A stretch of 64,000 nucleotides of DNA from Phalacrocorax aristotelis (taxonomy: Eukaryota > Chordata > Aves > Suliformes > Phalacrocoracidae): positions 86,851,963-86,915,962 of the forward strand of contig NC_134277.1 in NCBI RefSeq assembly GCF_949628215.1, in the 5' to 3' direction. Made by a program: the position numbers and the translations under genes. The notes under the pieces are model-generated. The model was given only the letters and a program-made list of their open reading frames with translations, had not been told where the DNA came from and searched no databases. This document shows, piece after piece, positions 48,834 to 60,685 of this stretch (the stretch's first letter is position 1; each line of letters begins with the position of its first letter).

Positions 48834-48956
48834 GTGACCAATCAGATGATCACAGCATGTAAATCTTACATTACAAACAACAATACAGCCACCATCTGGA
48901 ATCAACCTCAGGAGAGAGTTATGGAAAAGCTACAAGCAGCCATTAGACTTAAACAG
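48834..48956 (+). CDS. DNAH5: DNAH5 exon (residues 382-422)
   Basis: The acceptor is CTACTTTTAG and the donor CAG|GTAGGT; 41 codons, phase 0. It codes for [16 protein letters not shown] and IWNQPQERV, both well conserved in DNAH5. Confidence 0.95.
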
Positions 48957-49289
48957 GTAGGTGGGAAGAGCATGTGGAAACAGAATGTAAGGAGAGATTT
49001 AGGAGGGCATGATTAGGAAAACTTTGTTTTATAGGAAGAAGCAATGTTATACTGAAAATGAAGCAACTGAAAAATACCCTTTAGAACTGGAGTGTTTGTA
49101 TTAGAGCTAACGGGTATTCAGTCCACAGTCTCATCTTCTGGAAACAGGATTGTGATGCTTAGCCTAAATGAACTATGTTTCTGAAATGAGAATTACTTGG
49201 ATTTTCATGCCTAACTTTCTCTAGAAATTTTCTTCTCATGTGATGAGGAGGGATGTGTGATAGAAATGAAAACAGAAGTTGTTACTGAG
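48957..49289. other. DNAH5 intron, left part
   Basis: No feature recognised. Confidence 0.5.
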
Positions 49290-49565
49290 CTGAATATATT
49301 CCAAAGATATCTGGACAACCTGTACTTCTAGGAAGGATAATTTCATGGACTGAGAAAAATTCAGCATAGACTTGTTGGGAAGATAGCCTTTATAACCTCT
49401 TTCACTGCTTGACTGTCCTTAGGGTGAAAGATTTTCTCCTTACGTACAGGTAGAACATCTGTTTCAATTTATGCCCATTGCCTCTTGGCTTCTGTCCGTG
49501 TGTTACTGTGAAGAGCCTAGCTCTCTCTTCTTGACAACCTCCTTGATATCAGAAGGTTCATATTA
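49290..49565 (-). repeat. CR1 LINE fragment, antisense, degenerate
   Basis: The + strand reads as the complement of CR1 3' sequence: AGGGTGAAAGATTTTCTCC near 49421, GCCCATTGCCTCTTGGC near 49473, and GAAGAGCCTAGCTCTCTC near 49511, corresponding to the sense blocks seen in the copy at 640-1730. The limits are approximate. Confidence 0.78.
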
Positions 49566-50543
49566 CGTTTTCTCTTATTACTTTTTGATTTCTTAATATT
49601 ATGTGCTTGGAAGACTAGAACTTTATCCTGAAGCAACAAATCTTGCATAGTTCTAGCACAAATTAGTGTAAATTTATATGATGTCTTACCATCAGCAATG
49701 AGCAGTAAATTTGTATTTTTCTATAAAGATATAGCAAATTATTCCATTGCTGCATTAAAATATCTTGAAGGATTAGGTTTTTATTGGAGTTGTATTAGTT
49801 CCAAAAACTTTCAGAAAATCAATAGATTAGATTAAAACATATGCATTTAAATAACTAACAATTTAAGAAACTCTGGGCACTTTGTATTAATATCTCCAAG
49901 TGGGTTTATTCATACATGTATGTGTTAAAAACCAATGATCATCATATCTTAGAGAGAACTACTCTTGAAAGAAACATTTCAGGCAAATCTGTTGACTATG
50001 TAATCTGGCATTGGGAAAAACTTAATTTTAACATGTTTGGGGTAACGTTTGTGCCCAGTTAAGAAAGCAGAATGGAAACTGGAAGCTGCTGTGGAGCAGC
50101 ATTGTAACTTCAGAAGGGTTTTTGTTCTGGAAAGTGATTTTTGGAAAATTTGAAACATTATTACTCAATAAAACTGCCCAGCACACAGTTATTACTTTCA
50201 GTCTCTGAAAACTGAAGTCTGGGTTGTCATCTTGGATATTCAGCAAACACTTCAAGCCCTGCTGTAAAACAGAGGGAACAGAATTTCACGCTAGCGAAGG
50301 ATAGAATGTACAAATACATGTATGTGCAGTTGATTAATTTGATGAAGTGTGTGATCCTCTAATGGTATTGTTGGGTTAGTTTTCAGAGACAAATTCTGTT
50401 ACTGTAGAGTGTTCATGATTGTTAATGAAACTTCTACTTGTTATCAAGTTAGGATAGTATCTGCATAAATTTTGTTCTAACTGATGACAGTGCCTTTTAT
50501 TATATGCTTGACAGTTTTCTTTTAAATTCTTCTTTGTTTTTAG

Positions 50544-50759
50544 GAGTATCAAAATTGCTTTCACAAGATAAAAGAGAAATTGGAACAAAATCCAGCGGAA
50601 AGGCAGTTTGATTTTAGTGAGATATATATCTTTGGAAAATTTGAAACCTTTCATCGACGTCTGGTAAAAATAATAGATGTTTTCAATACTATGAAAACCT
50701 ACTCAGTTCTACAGGAGTCTAAGATAGAGGGATTGGAAGGAATGATCACAAAATACGAG
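50544..50759 (+). CDS. DNAH5: DNAH5 exon (residues 423-494)
   Basis: The acceptor is TTGTTTTTAG and the donor GAG|GTACAC; 72 codons, phase 0. It codes for [17 protein letters not shown], then [18 protein letters not shown] and LKxYSVLQ-type sequence (here [17 protein letters not shown]). The FGKFxxFxRR block is a hallmark of the dynein heavy chain N-terminal region. Confidence 0.96.
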
Positions 50760-53488
50760 GTACACAGTAAATTTTGGATATCCTGTCAGTCTGACATGAA
50801 CTTAATAATAAACAGTAAATAATTATGAAAATTAGAAAAGTATCAAGAGAAAAATTAACTCTCTAGGTTGTGCTAAAATTACTGGGTAATAGTTAACGAT
50901 CTAAATATGTGATTGCTGGGGAAGTGAGCAGACAAGATGAAAAAAGGCAGGTGGGTATGTGAAAGAGGTATGTTAAAAGCAAAGTGGACTTTAAAAACAA
51001 CAAAATAGGGGGATGTTGTTACAGGAGTAATTGGAGCCATGGTTTTGTGTTATTATCAGGCGAAAAAGTGAGAAGTGCAACATTTCTGTCTTTACAAATG
51101 TTTTCCTACCTATGACAGTGTACTGTGACTGAAATTGCAGACTGTTTTAATCTCTTGCCCATTATTCTAGGGGTACCTGATCAATGCCCACCACTGAGGC
51201 TGGCTCCATTGCCTTTGGTAGTCAGTGCTGCAGTCATATTTTCCTTGCAGCTCGGGGTGAAACAAGCCCCAGTTCCACTTCTGTGCTGCATAAATACCAA
51301 CTGATATAACTCTGATTTGTTGAGATCAGTAATTTTTGAAAAAGAAAAAAAAACCTTGGACTCTCAGATCTACTTTGTTTCATTAAGGAAATGGTAAGCT
51401 TAACTCCAGCAAAACAGATTATTAGGTTTACTTAAAATCTGTGATCTAGATCTAGAGTAATATCATCAGCTTTCTGTTTTATGAGGGAAGAAAGAGTTAA
51501 TTCACAGATGGCTATCTTTAGGGTGAGGGAAGAAGAGAAATGACTTAGCTGGTTTGCTCTGGAAAGTTCAAGTTTAGGCTTTTTCTTTTGTAACAGCAAA
51601 ATCCCTTTGCCTGCCGGTATTACTATTCAGTTTTTTTTCCTGGCTCTTCTATTTAGTTAGGAGTGAGACTTGAGCAACAAGGAGCTCTTCTAAGAATATA
51701 AATATGCTAAATGACGTTCTTTTCCTTCTTTCCGAGATTAACTTTCTTTTCTACCAAAGAGTCTTCCCTGCTTTTACTGAGCCTGAGTTAACTTATCATA
51801 TCGTATATCTTTCTTAGTGCAGTATCCTAATTATGGCACTTGTAAATATTAAAATAAATCAGAATTATTCAATGTATGGAGTTTGTAGACTGCTTTTAGA
51901 GATCACATCTGTTACAGTGGCAGTACAGGCAAATGTGGCATTCTAATTTGCTTTGCCCTGTCCTTTTCCTTTTTGTTATGGCCTTGAGTAAATCACTTTG
52001 CTTTAGTTAAATAACTGTAGGGTGAAATGTGAGCATTTCATGGTCCATCCTTGTTCGATTTACTCCCTGTTGCAGTCTGGGGTTTTGATTCCTTGCCTGC
52101 ATCCTTCACAGTAGGCAGTTTTCTCTTTTGTTCTTTTCTGTAGTCTTCTGAGAATAAACCTGGGCACAACTGGGAGGGTAGTTTGGTCCAAGACTATTCC
52201 ACATGGGCAGGATAGGCATGGGCTGCTCTAAATTTTGCATTGAGAGCTGCTTTCTAAAGCTGTGCCAGCAGGCATCTCAGCAACTCAGGTTGCTGAGAAT
52301 TTTCAGGCCGTGCTATGAAGATATGATTTTGGTAGGCTGGAACACAGACATCTCATTTATTTGAAGCATTTGTATTTGAAAAGCTGCCTGTGACCATTAG
52401 CCCAGGCTGAGGTGCAGTCTGTAAACTCTGTACAGATATACGGCATTATAAATTGCAGCACTCAAGTCCTAAAGTAAGAGCTTTGTGTAAGACCTAGTTA
52501 CTGTGAAGTCAATTTCATTTGCAGTGGAAAAGAAGAAATTATTCATGCTTAGGTAGAAATTACTACATGGAAGGTTCTGGATGGTATGCGTAAAGGGCAG
52601 AAAGTGATTGTACTTTTTTAACAGTAACAAACTTGAGGTACTGAAGTATTTGACGTGGACCATAGCTGTAGTTATGTGACTTGAAAGAATTTTACGATAG
52701 GAAGTTATTAAATTGCAGTTCTTTGTGCTTTACCACTTAATTGCTATCCAGGATTTGCTTGGTTTTAGAGGAAAAGATAGGATTTTTATTTACAGCGAAG
52801 CAATAAAACTGAAGTTCAGTTAAATTACAACAAAATAGTGGAAGTCTGCTGTGCTGAAAGTATGTTGAGCTTCATAACTGTACTGTGGTAAACTACTAGG
52901 ATGTTGAACAGTAGATCATCATTAGAAATTATTTAACTGTGTGTGCAGCTCAAGGGAGATGCTGATTAAGATGTACTTTCATTTTAGTGGACAGCAGCTG
53001 CGTAAGAGAAGCCAGGAATAATAAATCCTGGGCTGGTGATATGCTGCACCTTTGTGTGACTTTTGAATAGTCTGTTTTTCTATGGAATCAGTTAGTTTAA
53101 AAACATGGAAAATAGTAATGTGAAAATATTTTTCTATGTTGAACTTTGTTAACTTTCAAATAGAAATAATGAACCTCTGCATGAGAGAATATTTAATAGG
53201 TAACAAATGTCTTTGATTAAAAGCAAGAGTGCATTTTCTGTCAGTTCTTGTTGACTTAAACCAGAAGTAAATAATATAAATGAAAATCTTATGGCTGATA
53301 TACCAACTTGTTTCCTGCAAATATGTCATTTAAGTGGTTTCCTTATGTTGCTCAGCAAATACTGGTAACTATATAGTAAAGGTAAAATGTGAATGTGCAC
53401 AGCTTGTTGTGCTAAATATTTTGGTGTGGTAAGTCTTTTTGATAAGACAATTTTTTGGTGATGATTTTCTTTTCCTGTGAAACTTTAG
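50760..53488. other. DNAH5 intron, nothing recognised
   Basis: 2.7 kb of AT-rich intron without identifiable repeats. Confidence 0.5.
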
Positions 53489-53596
53489 AGCATTGTTGAC
53501 ATCATGAAGAAAAGGCATTATAATTTCTTGGATCAACGGAAGACTGATTTTGACCAAGACTATGAAGAGTTTTGCAAAGAGATAAATGATCTTCAT
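53489..53596 (+). CDS. DNAH5: DNAH5 exon (residues 495-530)
   Basis: The acceptor is GTGAAACTTTAG and the donor CAT|GTAGGT; 36 codons, phase 0. It contains [20 protein letters not shown], conserved in outer-arm heavy chains. Confidence 0.95.
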
Positions 53597-53764
53597 GTAG
53601 GTTTTATGATTGAAACAAGAATTTAATTTACTGGTGAATCCTCATGAAGACAAAAATACCTCTGAGTTACCACCAAACAAATGATGCAAATCTCAAAGTT
53701 TGTGTTCCAAAATTGAAAAATTATCTTAATGTATCTCCACTTTAAAGCTTGCATTTACTATGTA

Positions 53765-53815
53765 ATTTTCAGACTGGTTTCATGGAGTAGGCCAGAAAGG
53801 GCCTTGAGGACCTCC
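53765..53815 (-). repeat. Possible CR1 tail remnant
   Basis: TCATGGAGTAGGCCAGAAAG followed by GGCCTTGAGGACCTCCAAC resembles a worn complement of the CR1 3' end. It is short and diverged, so this is a weak call. Confidence 0.35.
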
Positions 53816-54318
53816 AACAAAAGTATTTTTTGTTACTTGATTTATAAGTTACGCTAGCAAGTATAATGCAGAAATGGATGATTTAATTGGGTCATTGGGA
53901 GCATAGCACAAATAAATCAGAGAATTAATTTTCCCATAGTTCTGAAATCACAGGTTGGTGGAAGGAAAGGGCATCTGTAGAAGAAAAAAAAAACCTTGGC
54001 TTGCCTTGGCTGCCAAAGAGGTAACCAACATTCTTTGAAGGCTTTCAGCCTGGTGGATCATTTGAGGATTCAAAAACTTTTTTTGGTTGCACAGCTACAG
54101 GGTAACTTGGAAAGAAAACACCTTGGAAATTGGTTATATTTTGTTTAATTCTTGAGGGAAGGAAGAAAGGGAAAGTTGATAGTTACTGAGGTTAATTTCA
54201 CATACACAAATCATTTTCTAATATAGTGAATGATAAATCCTGTCAAATAATACTTTGATATATTTGAAATGTGTGCCTTACGTAGTTCTCTGCTGTAGAG
54301 TTATTTGCTCTCCTTCAG

Positions 54319-54404
54319 GATCAATTAAGGATTTTCATGGACATCACCTTGGAAAATATTGTGAGCACTGAAAGAGCACTGAGCATGTTGAAGAAATTTG
54401 AAAG
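54319..54404 (+). CDS. DNAH5: DNAH5 exon (residues 531-558)
   Basis: The acceptor is CTCTCCTTCAG and the donor GAAAG|GTACTA; 86 bases, phase 0 in and phase 2 out. It codes for DQLRIFMDITLENIVS and ends in LKKFE plus a split Arg codon. Confidence 0.94.
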
Positions 54405-55159
54405 GTACTACGTCCTATCTAGATTGCTAGAATTCTGCCAGGGAGTGGAAATAACACTTTGAGGATGGTGGGAAGCAGGGCAGCCGTGCAGGAGGCATCT
54501 CCTTAAATACAAATGAAAAACAACTCAACCTCCTCTCACTCAAGTGTTCAGCTCCATTAAGGGATGTCTTCTCAGCAGTGCGGATGAACAAAAAACATAT
54601 TTTTTGTATCAGATAATGCAAAATATAAGTGGACTTTGAACTTCATCTTTCAAAATTAGCATAAGTACAGGAATACTTTATGGCTGTTACAATATTTGCC
54701 TTAGCTTTGTCCTTCAACAATGACATTAGTTTGTTACCACAGTGCACTTAGGGGAGAGTAAAGTGCTTGTATTAGGAAACAGGGAAATTTGTCTTGATAA
54801 ATTCACGTTGTTGCAAAGGAGCCTTGGTCTTTATTGCATCAGTTTTCTTATAATATTCTGTTTAATGGAGTAGACTGCTGGTGGTGGATTGGTTACGGTT
54901 TGCCGCACATAATTTTAGCTCAGTGTTTGAAAACAGTGACAAAACAGAAAATGTGTAGGCTTACTTGGAAACTTATCGTCTGGTCTAAATCTTGGTTACT
55001 TGGAATCAGGTTGTGACAGCATTTGTTCAAGCTTTAGTGAAAACTCTGCTGCTAAAGTAGTTACTTTCTAAAGAATGCAAGGGAATCTGGAAAGATTATA
55101 TTTCCCAACGATGCATCAGAAGAAGGAATTTTAAAAGTTATTATTATTTTTCTAAACAG

Positions 55160-55481
55160 ATTACAAATCCCAAATCTTGGCATTGATGAAAAGTATCAGA
55201 AAATACTTCAAAACTATGGTCATGACATAGAAACAGTCTGTAAGATCTACACTAGGCAGAAGCAGGACCCTCCACTGGCTCGTAATCTGCCTCCAATAGC
55301 TGGTAAGATCTTGTGGGCACGCCACCTATTCCATAGGATCTGGGAGCCCATGGAGTGTTTCCAGCAGCACCCGGCTGTTCTGCAAACACCAGATGGCAAG
55401 CGCATAATCCACAACTACAACAAAGTAGCAAAAGTTCTTACGGAGTTTGAGGTGATCTACCACAGGGGATGGCTTCAGCAG
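55160..55481 (+). CDS. DNAH5: DNAH5 exon (residues 559-666), last in the window
   Basis: The acceptor is TTTTCTAAACAG and the donor CAG|GTAATA; it enters in phase 2 and leaves in phase 0. It completes the Arg codon and continues [16 protein letters not shown], then [20 protein letters not shown] and a Phe-Gln-Gln-His-Pro block, ending GWLQQ. It is the longest exon here and belongs to the DHC_N1 tail. Only 134 bases separate its donor from provirus 2. The next exon was not found before the end of the window. Confidence 0.96.
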
Positions 55482-55610
55482 GTAATACAGCTGATTTTGA
55501 TTAGAATATTTCTTTAACAAAATGCGGTGAATTTTTGTTGTCGGTAGACTAACAACATCTAGCTTTACAGGCCAGATTGGATTCCTGTTGTTTCAGTTCT
55601 CAGTGAAACA

Positions 55611-55615
55611 CTGGG
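55611..55615. repeat. Target-site duplication of provirus 2, left copy
   Basis: CTGGG is repeated exactly at 62180-62184. The matching string is longer (ACACTGGGT) only because it overlaps the element's own end bases. Confidence 0.85.
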
Positions 55616-56123
55616 TGTTGTGGTTTAGCGGCAGCTCAGCCCCACACAGTCGCTCGCTCACTCCCCCACCGGTAGATGGGGGAGAGAATCAGAAGGGTAA
55701 CGCTCGTGGGTTGGGATAAGAACAGTTTAATAATTAAAATTAAAAGAAACAACAGTAGAAATGCAATGTAAAGGAGAACAACGAGAGGCGCAAAGCCCCG
55801 GGGGAGGGGGGAAGGGAAGGGAGGGGAGGGGAGAGGGGGAACGAACTGCCGAAACAAACCGCACGCGCCGCAGCCGCTCACCGCCCGCCGACCCGACGCC
55901 GCGCCGCCCCCACGCTGCCACTGCCCCCCCTCAATATATTGGCCATGGTGTCACATGGTATGGAATGAACCTGCCATTGGCCAGTCGGGGTCAGCCGCCC
56001 CCACCATGGCCCTGCCCCTCCCAGCCCCCCCTGCCACGCCACGCGGCAGAGCGCGGGAAGCTGGAAAGGTAGCCGACCCCCACAGTGAGGAGAATTAACC
56101 CCTTCTCAGCCAAAACCAGCACA
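55616..56123 (-). repeat. 3' LTR of provirus 2
   Basis: 508 bases with TG...CA ends. It holds the CCAAT-box complement CATTGGCCAGTCGGGG, a TATA-like CAATATATTGGCC, and ATTAAT/TTTAATAATTAA with the complement of the ATTAAA signal. A very G-rich purine run (GGGGGAGGGGGGAAGGG and onward, about 55798-55840) is a feature of this family. Undecayed CpGs (CGCCCGCCGACCCGACGCCG) fit a recent insertion. Confidence 0.93.
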
Positions 56124-56136
56124 TTCTCCACCCCTT
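56124..56136 (-). other. Polypurine tract of provirus 2
   Basis: On the minus strand AAGGGGTGGAGAA lies immediately before the 3' LTR, where plus-strand DNA synthesis is primed. Provirus 1 has the same sequence at about 31834-31846. Confidence 0.75.
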
Positions 56137-56529
56137 ATTCCATACCATTTACACCATGCCCAGGTCCCATATGATGCAATACAACCGTACCAACCACCAC
56201 CCCTCCCCTTCCCATCCTTTAACATAATACACAGACATCATTCCCTTAGTTCATGGATCTTCCCTGTAAAATGTCCATTAAAATGTCCATTGAGTTCACC
56301 CAGTCCATGACTCTGGGCTCCATCTGTTGTATCAGTCTTTCCGGGTGGGAGAGATGGTGTGTGGCGTTGGGTTGCTGCATACCGAGTCAGTCATCGTTCC
56401 ACCACTGCTGCACGGCTTGTTTCATAGTTGATCTTCCATGGGTTGGGAGGCTCTCGTACTCTTATATCATTGATACAACACAGAGGTGACACACAGTATT
56501 ATATAGCAGTTCACATTGTGCCATTCAGT

Positions 56530-57474
56530 TCATTGACTGTTTTCACCCAAAATCAAATCCCCTTGAGGCACACATCGGATTTCTCCATCTTCCTGCATCA
56601 CCCACCAAGTGCACCCAGGTCCTCGAGCAAAAGCAATCCCACAAATGGGTTTGCCTTTGCCGGAGGCAGGAAGAACCCAGACTGTTTTGCCCAGCATACT
56701 TTTTCTGTGCACTACAGGGACTCTATCCCCTTCCACAGTATGTAGGATTTCTGACTGGGCAGGGCCAGCTCGGTTGGCAGATCCCCTCGTGTTGACTAAC
56801 CACGTGGCTTTTGCTAAATATGTATCCCAGTGCTTGAATGTTCCACCCCCCATTGCTCTCAGTGTAGTTTTTAACAGTCCATTGTACCGTTCAATTTTCC
56901 CAGAGGCTGGTACGTGATAGGGGATGTGATACACCCACTCAATGCCGTGCTTTTTGGCCCAGGTGTCTATGAGGTTGTTTCGGAAATGAGTCCCGTTGTC
57001 TGACTCAATTCTCTCTGGGGTGCCATGTCGCCACAGGACTTGTTTTTTGAGACCCAGGATAGTGTTCTGGGCAGTGGCGTGGGGGACAGGATATGTTTCC
57101 AGCCAGCCAGTCGTTGTTTCTACCGTTGTAAGCACATGGCCCTTGCCTTGGCGGGTCTGTGGGAGTGTGATATAGTCAATTTGCCAAGCCTCCCCATATT
57201 TATATTTCAGCCATCGTCCCCCATACCACAGAGGCTTTACCCGCTTCGCTTGCTTGATTGCAGCGCATGTGTCACATTTGTGGATAACCTGTGCAATAAT
57301 ATCCATGGTCAAGTCCACCCCTTGATCACGAGCCCACCTGTATGTTGCATCTCTCCCTTGATGGCCTGAGGTGTCATGGGCCCACCGAGCTAGAAATAGT
57401 TCACCCTTATGCTGCCAGTCCAGATCCACCTCAGCCACTTCAATCTTGGCAGCCTGATCTACCTGCTGGTTGTT
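56530..57474 (-). pseudogene. Integrase of provirus 2 (frame intact, cut off from pol)
   Basis: The frame is open from just after the TGA at 57475-57477 to 56530 (302 codons counted from the Met at 57438). The zinc module is present as a His-His pair (WAHDTSGHQG) and CDTC. The catalytic triad is visible as Asp in WQIDYITL, Asp in SDNGTHF and Glu in GKIERYNG. A C-terminal basic/Trp-rich domain follows (TWWVMQEDGEIR). The frame has no damage of its own, but the upstream stop and frameshift would keep it from being made as part of pol. No dUTPase or env frame follows before the LTR. Confidence 0.92.
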
Positions 57475-58269
57475 TCAATGTTCTTCAGTGGCCTGACTCT
57501 TGGGGACGTGAGCATCCACATGCCGTACCTTTACAACCAGTTTCTCTACCCGGGCAGCAATATCTTGCCACAATGTGGCAGCCCAGATGGGTTTGCCTCT
57601 GCGCTGCCAGTTGCTTTGCTTCCACTGCTGCAGCCAGCCCCACAAGGCATTTGCCACCATCCAGGAGTCAGTATAGAGATAGAGCACTGGCCACTTTTCC
57701 CGTTCAGCGATGTCTAAGGCCAGCTGGATGGCCTTTACCTCTGCAAACTGGCTCGATTCACCTTCTCCTTCAGCAGTTTCTGCTACTTGACATGTAGGAC
57801 TCCATACAGCAGCCTTCCATCTCCGGTGCTTTCCCACAAGGCGACAGGACCCATCAGTGAACAGGGCATATTGCTTCTCATCTTCTGGCAGTTTGTTATA
57901 CAGTGGGGCTTCTTCAGCACGTGCCACCTCCTCCTCTGGTGATAATCCAAAATCTTTGCCTTCTGGCCAGTCCATAATCACTTCCAAGATTCCTGGGCGA
58001 CTGGGGTTCCCTACTTGAGCCCTTTGGGTGATCAGTGCAACCCATTTACTCCACGTAGCATCAGTTGCATGGTGTGTGGAGGGGACGTTCCCTCTGAACA
58101 TCCAGCCCAGCACTGGCAGTCGGGGTGCCAGGAGCAGCTGTGCTTCAGTACCAACCACTTCTGAAGCAGCTCGAACCCCTTCATGTGCTGCCAATATCTC
58201 TTTTTCAGTTGGAGTATAGCGGGCTTCTGTATTCTGTATCTGTAGGACCCTCTGTATCCCCGACTCCAA
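57475..58269 (-). pseudogene. RNase H region of provirus 2
   Basis: 264 codons covering the connection domain and RNase H. The acidic residues are intact in FTDGSC, the AEVKAIQLAL helix and YTDSW, and a His block (RHVDAHVPKS) lies near the end. The frame differs from that of the RT part upstream and closes at a TGA at 57475-57477, at the RNase H-integrase junction. The first part (57977-58269) is inside the tract identical to provirus 1. Confidence 0.9.
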
Positions 58270-58619
58270 AACCCTAGGGGTCGACCCCGGGTCTCCCCAG
58301 GTGCTTTCTGCCAGAGGCTCCAGGTAGGGCCATTCTCCCCGGCTGCAGTGCAGAGCACAGTCTTTACATCTTGTCCTGCTTGGACTGGCCCAAGAGCTAC
58401 TGCATGGACTATTTCTCGTTTAATCTGTTCAAAGGCTTGTCGTTGCTCAGGGCCCCATTTGAAATCATTCTTTTTCCGGGTCACTTGATAGAGAGGGCTC
58501 ACGATCAGACTGTAATTTGGAATATGCATTCTCCAAAAACCCACAACGCCCAAGAAAGCTTGTGTTTCCTTTTTGCTAGTTGGTGGAGACATGGCTGCTA
58601 TTGTGTTGATCACATCCAT
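58032..58619 (-). pseudogene. Reverse transcriptase C-terminal part of provirus 2 (frameshifted)
   Basis: It contains the thumb/connection motifs AFLGVVGFWRMHIPNYS and PLGFWSRG, then runs out of frame as in provirus 1. The catalytic YIDD codons are upstream at 58787-58798, with the LPQGW block near 58870. A small indel near 58650 also separates it from the N-terminal RT frame. Confidence 0.87.
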
Positions 58620-58894
58620 TGGAATCTGACGACGACCGTCTTGCCATTTGATTTTAAGAACTGGATTTCTCGTGCAGGTCCCTTCACCTTACTTTGTTTT
58701 ATGGGAAAACCAGCCTTCAGAAGGATTTGGACTATTTTCTCACCTTTCTCAAAAACTTCTTCCGCTGTGTTGCCCCACACAATGATGTCATCAATGTATT
58801 GAAGGTGTTCTGGAGCTTCTCCCTGTTCCAGTACAGTCTGAATCAGTCCATGGCAAATGGTAGGGCTGTGTTTCCACCCCTGGGGCAGTCGATT

Positions 58895-59731
58895 TCAGGT
58901 GTACTGGACGCCCCTCCATGTGAAAGCAAACTGTGGCCTGCACTCTGCTGCCAGAGGGATTGAGAAGAATGCATTAGCAATATCAATTGTGGCATACCGC
59001 TTGGCTGCCTTTGACTCCAGTTCGTATTGAAGTTCTAGCATATCTGGCATGGCAGCACTCAACGGTGGAGTGACTGCGTTCAGGCCACGATAGTCTACTG
59101 TTAGTCTCCACTCTCCATTAGACTTCCGGACTGGCCATATGGGACTGTTAAAGGGTGAGTGGGTCTTACTGATGACTCCTTGGCTCCTCAGTTGGTGAAT
59201 GAGTTTATGGATGGGGATCAGAGAGTCTTGGTTGGTGCGATATTGCCGCCAATGCACTGTTGTGGTGGCGATTAGCACCTGTTGTTCTTTGACCTTCAGC
59301 AACCCCACCACAGAAGGGTCCTTTGAGAGACCGGGCAAGGTAGACAGCTGTTCAGTTTCCTCCGTCTCCAAGGCAGCTACACCAAAAGCCCACTTGTAAC
59401 CTTTTGGGTCCTTGAAATACCCTCTCCTGAGGTAGTCTATGCCAAGGATGCACGGAGCCTCTGGGCCAGTCACAATGGGGTGCTTCTGCCACTCATTGCC
59501 AGTTAGGCTCACTTCGGCCTCCAATACAGTTAGCTCTTGAGATCCCCCTGTCACTCCAGCAATGCTGATGGGTTCTGCCCCTATATAGTTTGATGGCATT
59601 AAGGTGCACTGTGCGCCGGTGTCCACTAAAGCTTTATACTCCTGTGGGTCGGATGTGCCAGGCCATCGGATCCACACAGTCCAGTAAGCCCGGTTATCCC
59701 TTTCCTCCACCTGGCTGGAGGCAGGGCCCCT
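58895..59731 (-). pseudogene. Protease and N-terminal RT of provirus 2
   Basis: The frame follows the gag TAG without a shift. It has the protease signature DTGAQCTLMPS near 59615, ILGIDYL near 59440, and RT motif TVDYRGLNAVT near 59095. It is closed by a TGA at 58895-58897, at a place where RTs usually carry an aromatic residue before the Leu-Pro-Gln-Gly block, so a Trp codon was probably lost. The same stop is in provirus 1. Confidence 0.91.
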
Positions 59732-60685
59732 CTAGTCCTGATCATGGCAGTCACAACTCACTTCCTGTAAATGTGAATCAGGAGTCCCTCTATTACACTT
59801 AGAAATAAAATCTGCGCTTCTACTCCTCTGTCTGGGGACTTGCTCGCTGGAAACTGGAGCAGCAGCTTTCCTGGAAGAGCCTCCCTGAGTGACTGTTCTT
59901 CCTTGCAGTTCATGTACTCGTGCTTGTAGGGTCGAAGTAGGCTTGCCATCCCACCTCATCATGTCCTCTCCGTGGTCACGCAGGTAGAACCATAGGGTGG
60001 CCCGTGGTGTGTATCCCCTTCTTTGAGCCAAAGGACGCTTATTCCTAACAGCTGAGACACTGCTCTGTCGAGGTGGGGAGTAGGACAGATCTTCTTTGAG
60101 TTGCTGGACCTCTTGGGATAGTTTCTCCACAGCAGAGACAAGCGAGGAAGAGATATTTGTGTCGTAATCCCGGAGTCTATCTATCACCTCTGCCATCGTT
60201 GGTGTCTCGTCATCTTTCCAGGACATCACTGCCAATGAGTTTTCATGCGAAGATGGTGCGCTCCGTACAAACTTCCGCCACATGGGTTGTGTGCACTCAG
60301 CTTCATCTGGATCTTTGGATGACCGATGATCATCCAGGTCACCATAAATCACCTCAAACACAGCTAATTCCCTTAGACACTGGATGCCTTTCTCCATAGT
60401 TGTCCATTTTCCTGGGCGATATGTAACATCTTCTTTAAAGGGATACCTTTCCTTCACTCCAGACAGGAGTCGCCTCCAGAGGCTGAGGGCTTGTGGTTTT
60501 TTTCCAATTGCTTTGTCAACGCCCCCTTCCCCAGAAAGGGATCCCAATTGTTTGGCTTCTTTTCCCTCTAGTTCCAGGCTACTGGCCCCATTATCCCAGC
60601 ATCGGAGCAGCCAGGTGACAATGTGCTCACCTGAAGGACGGCTATAATCTTTTCGCATATCTCGCAACTCGCTTAAGGACAGGGA
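59732..60685 (-). pseudogene. Gag, capsid-like part, provirus 2
   Basis: 311 codons from an internal Met at 60667, in frame with the gag part upstream (after a TGA at 60686-60688) and with protease downstream (after a TAG at 59732-59734). It closely resembles the provirus 1 copy. WLLRCWDNGASSLELEG and GKWTTMEKGIQ are visible blocks. No CCHC zinc knuckle is seen; the Cys residues near its end do not fit the spacing. The TAG directly in front of protease in the same frame fits readthrough expression. Confidence 0.78.

Larger units (their letters stand above)
27542..55481 (+). other. DNAH5: DNAH5 gene, 5' coding part (13 exons, incomplete at both ends)
   Basis: Thirteen exons with consensus AG/GT borders join without a break into 1998 bases (666 codons) of an axonemal dynein heavy chain tail. 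DNAH5 is an outer-arm heavy chain of motile cilia. Its N-terminal tail (DHC_N1 region) dimerises with the partner heavy chain and binds intermediate chains and the docking site, while the motor domain would lie far downstream, outside this window. Identification rests on block-by-block agreement with DNAH5 as I recall it (for example [51 protein letters not shown]). The close paralogue DNAH8 fits less well but is not excluded. No frame-breaking change is seen, so the gene looks functional. Two antisense proviruses lie in its introns. Confidence 0.87.

Noticed and set aside
55616-56530. An env or dUTPase gene downstream of integrase
   Set aside because: Only about 400 noncoding bases lie between the integrase end and the 3' LTR, with no signal peptide, fusion peptide or dUTPase motif.
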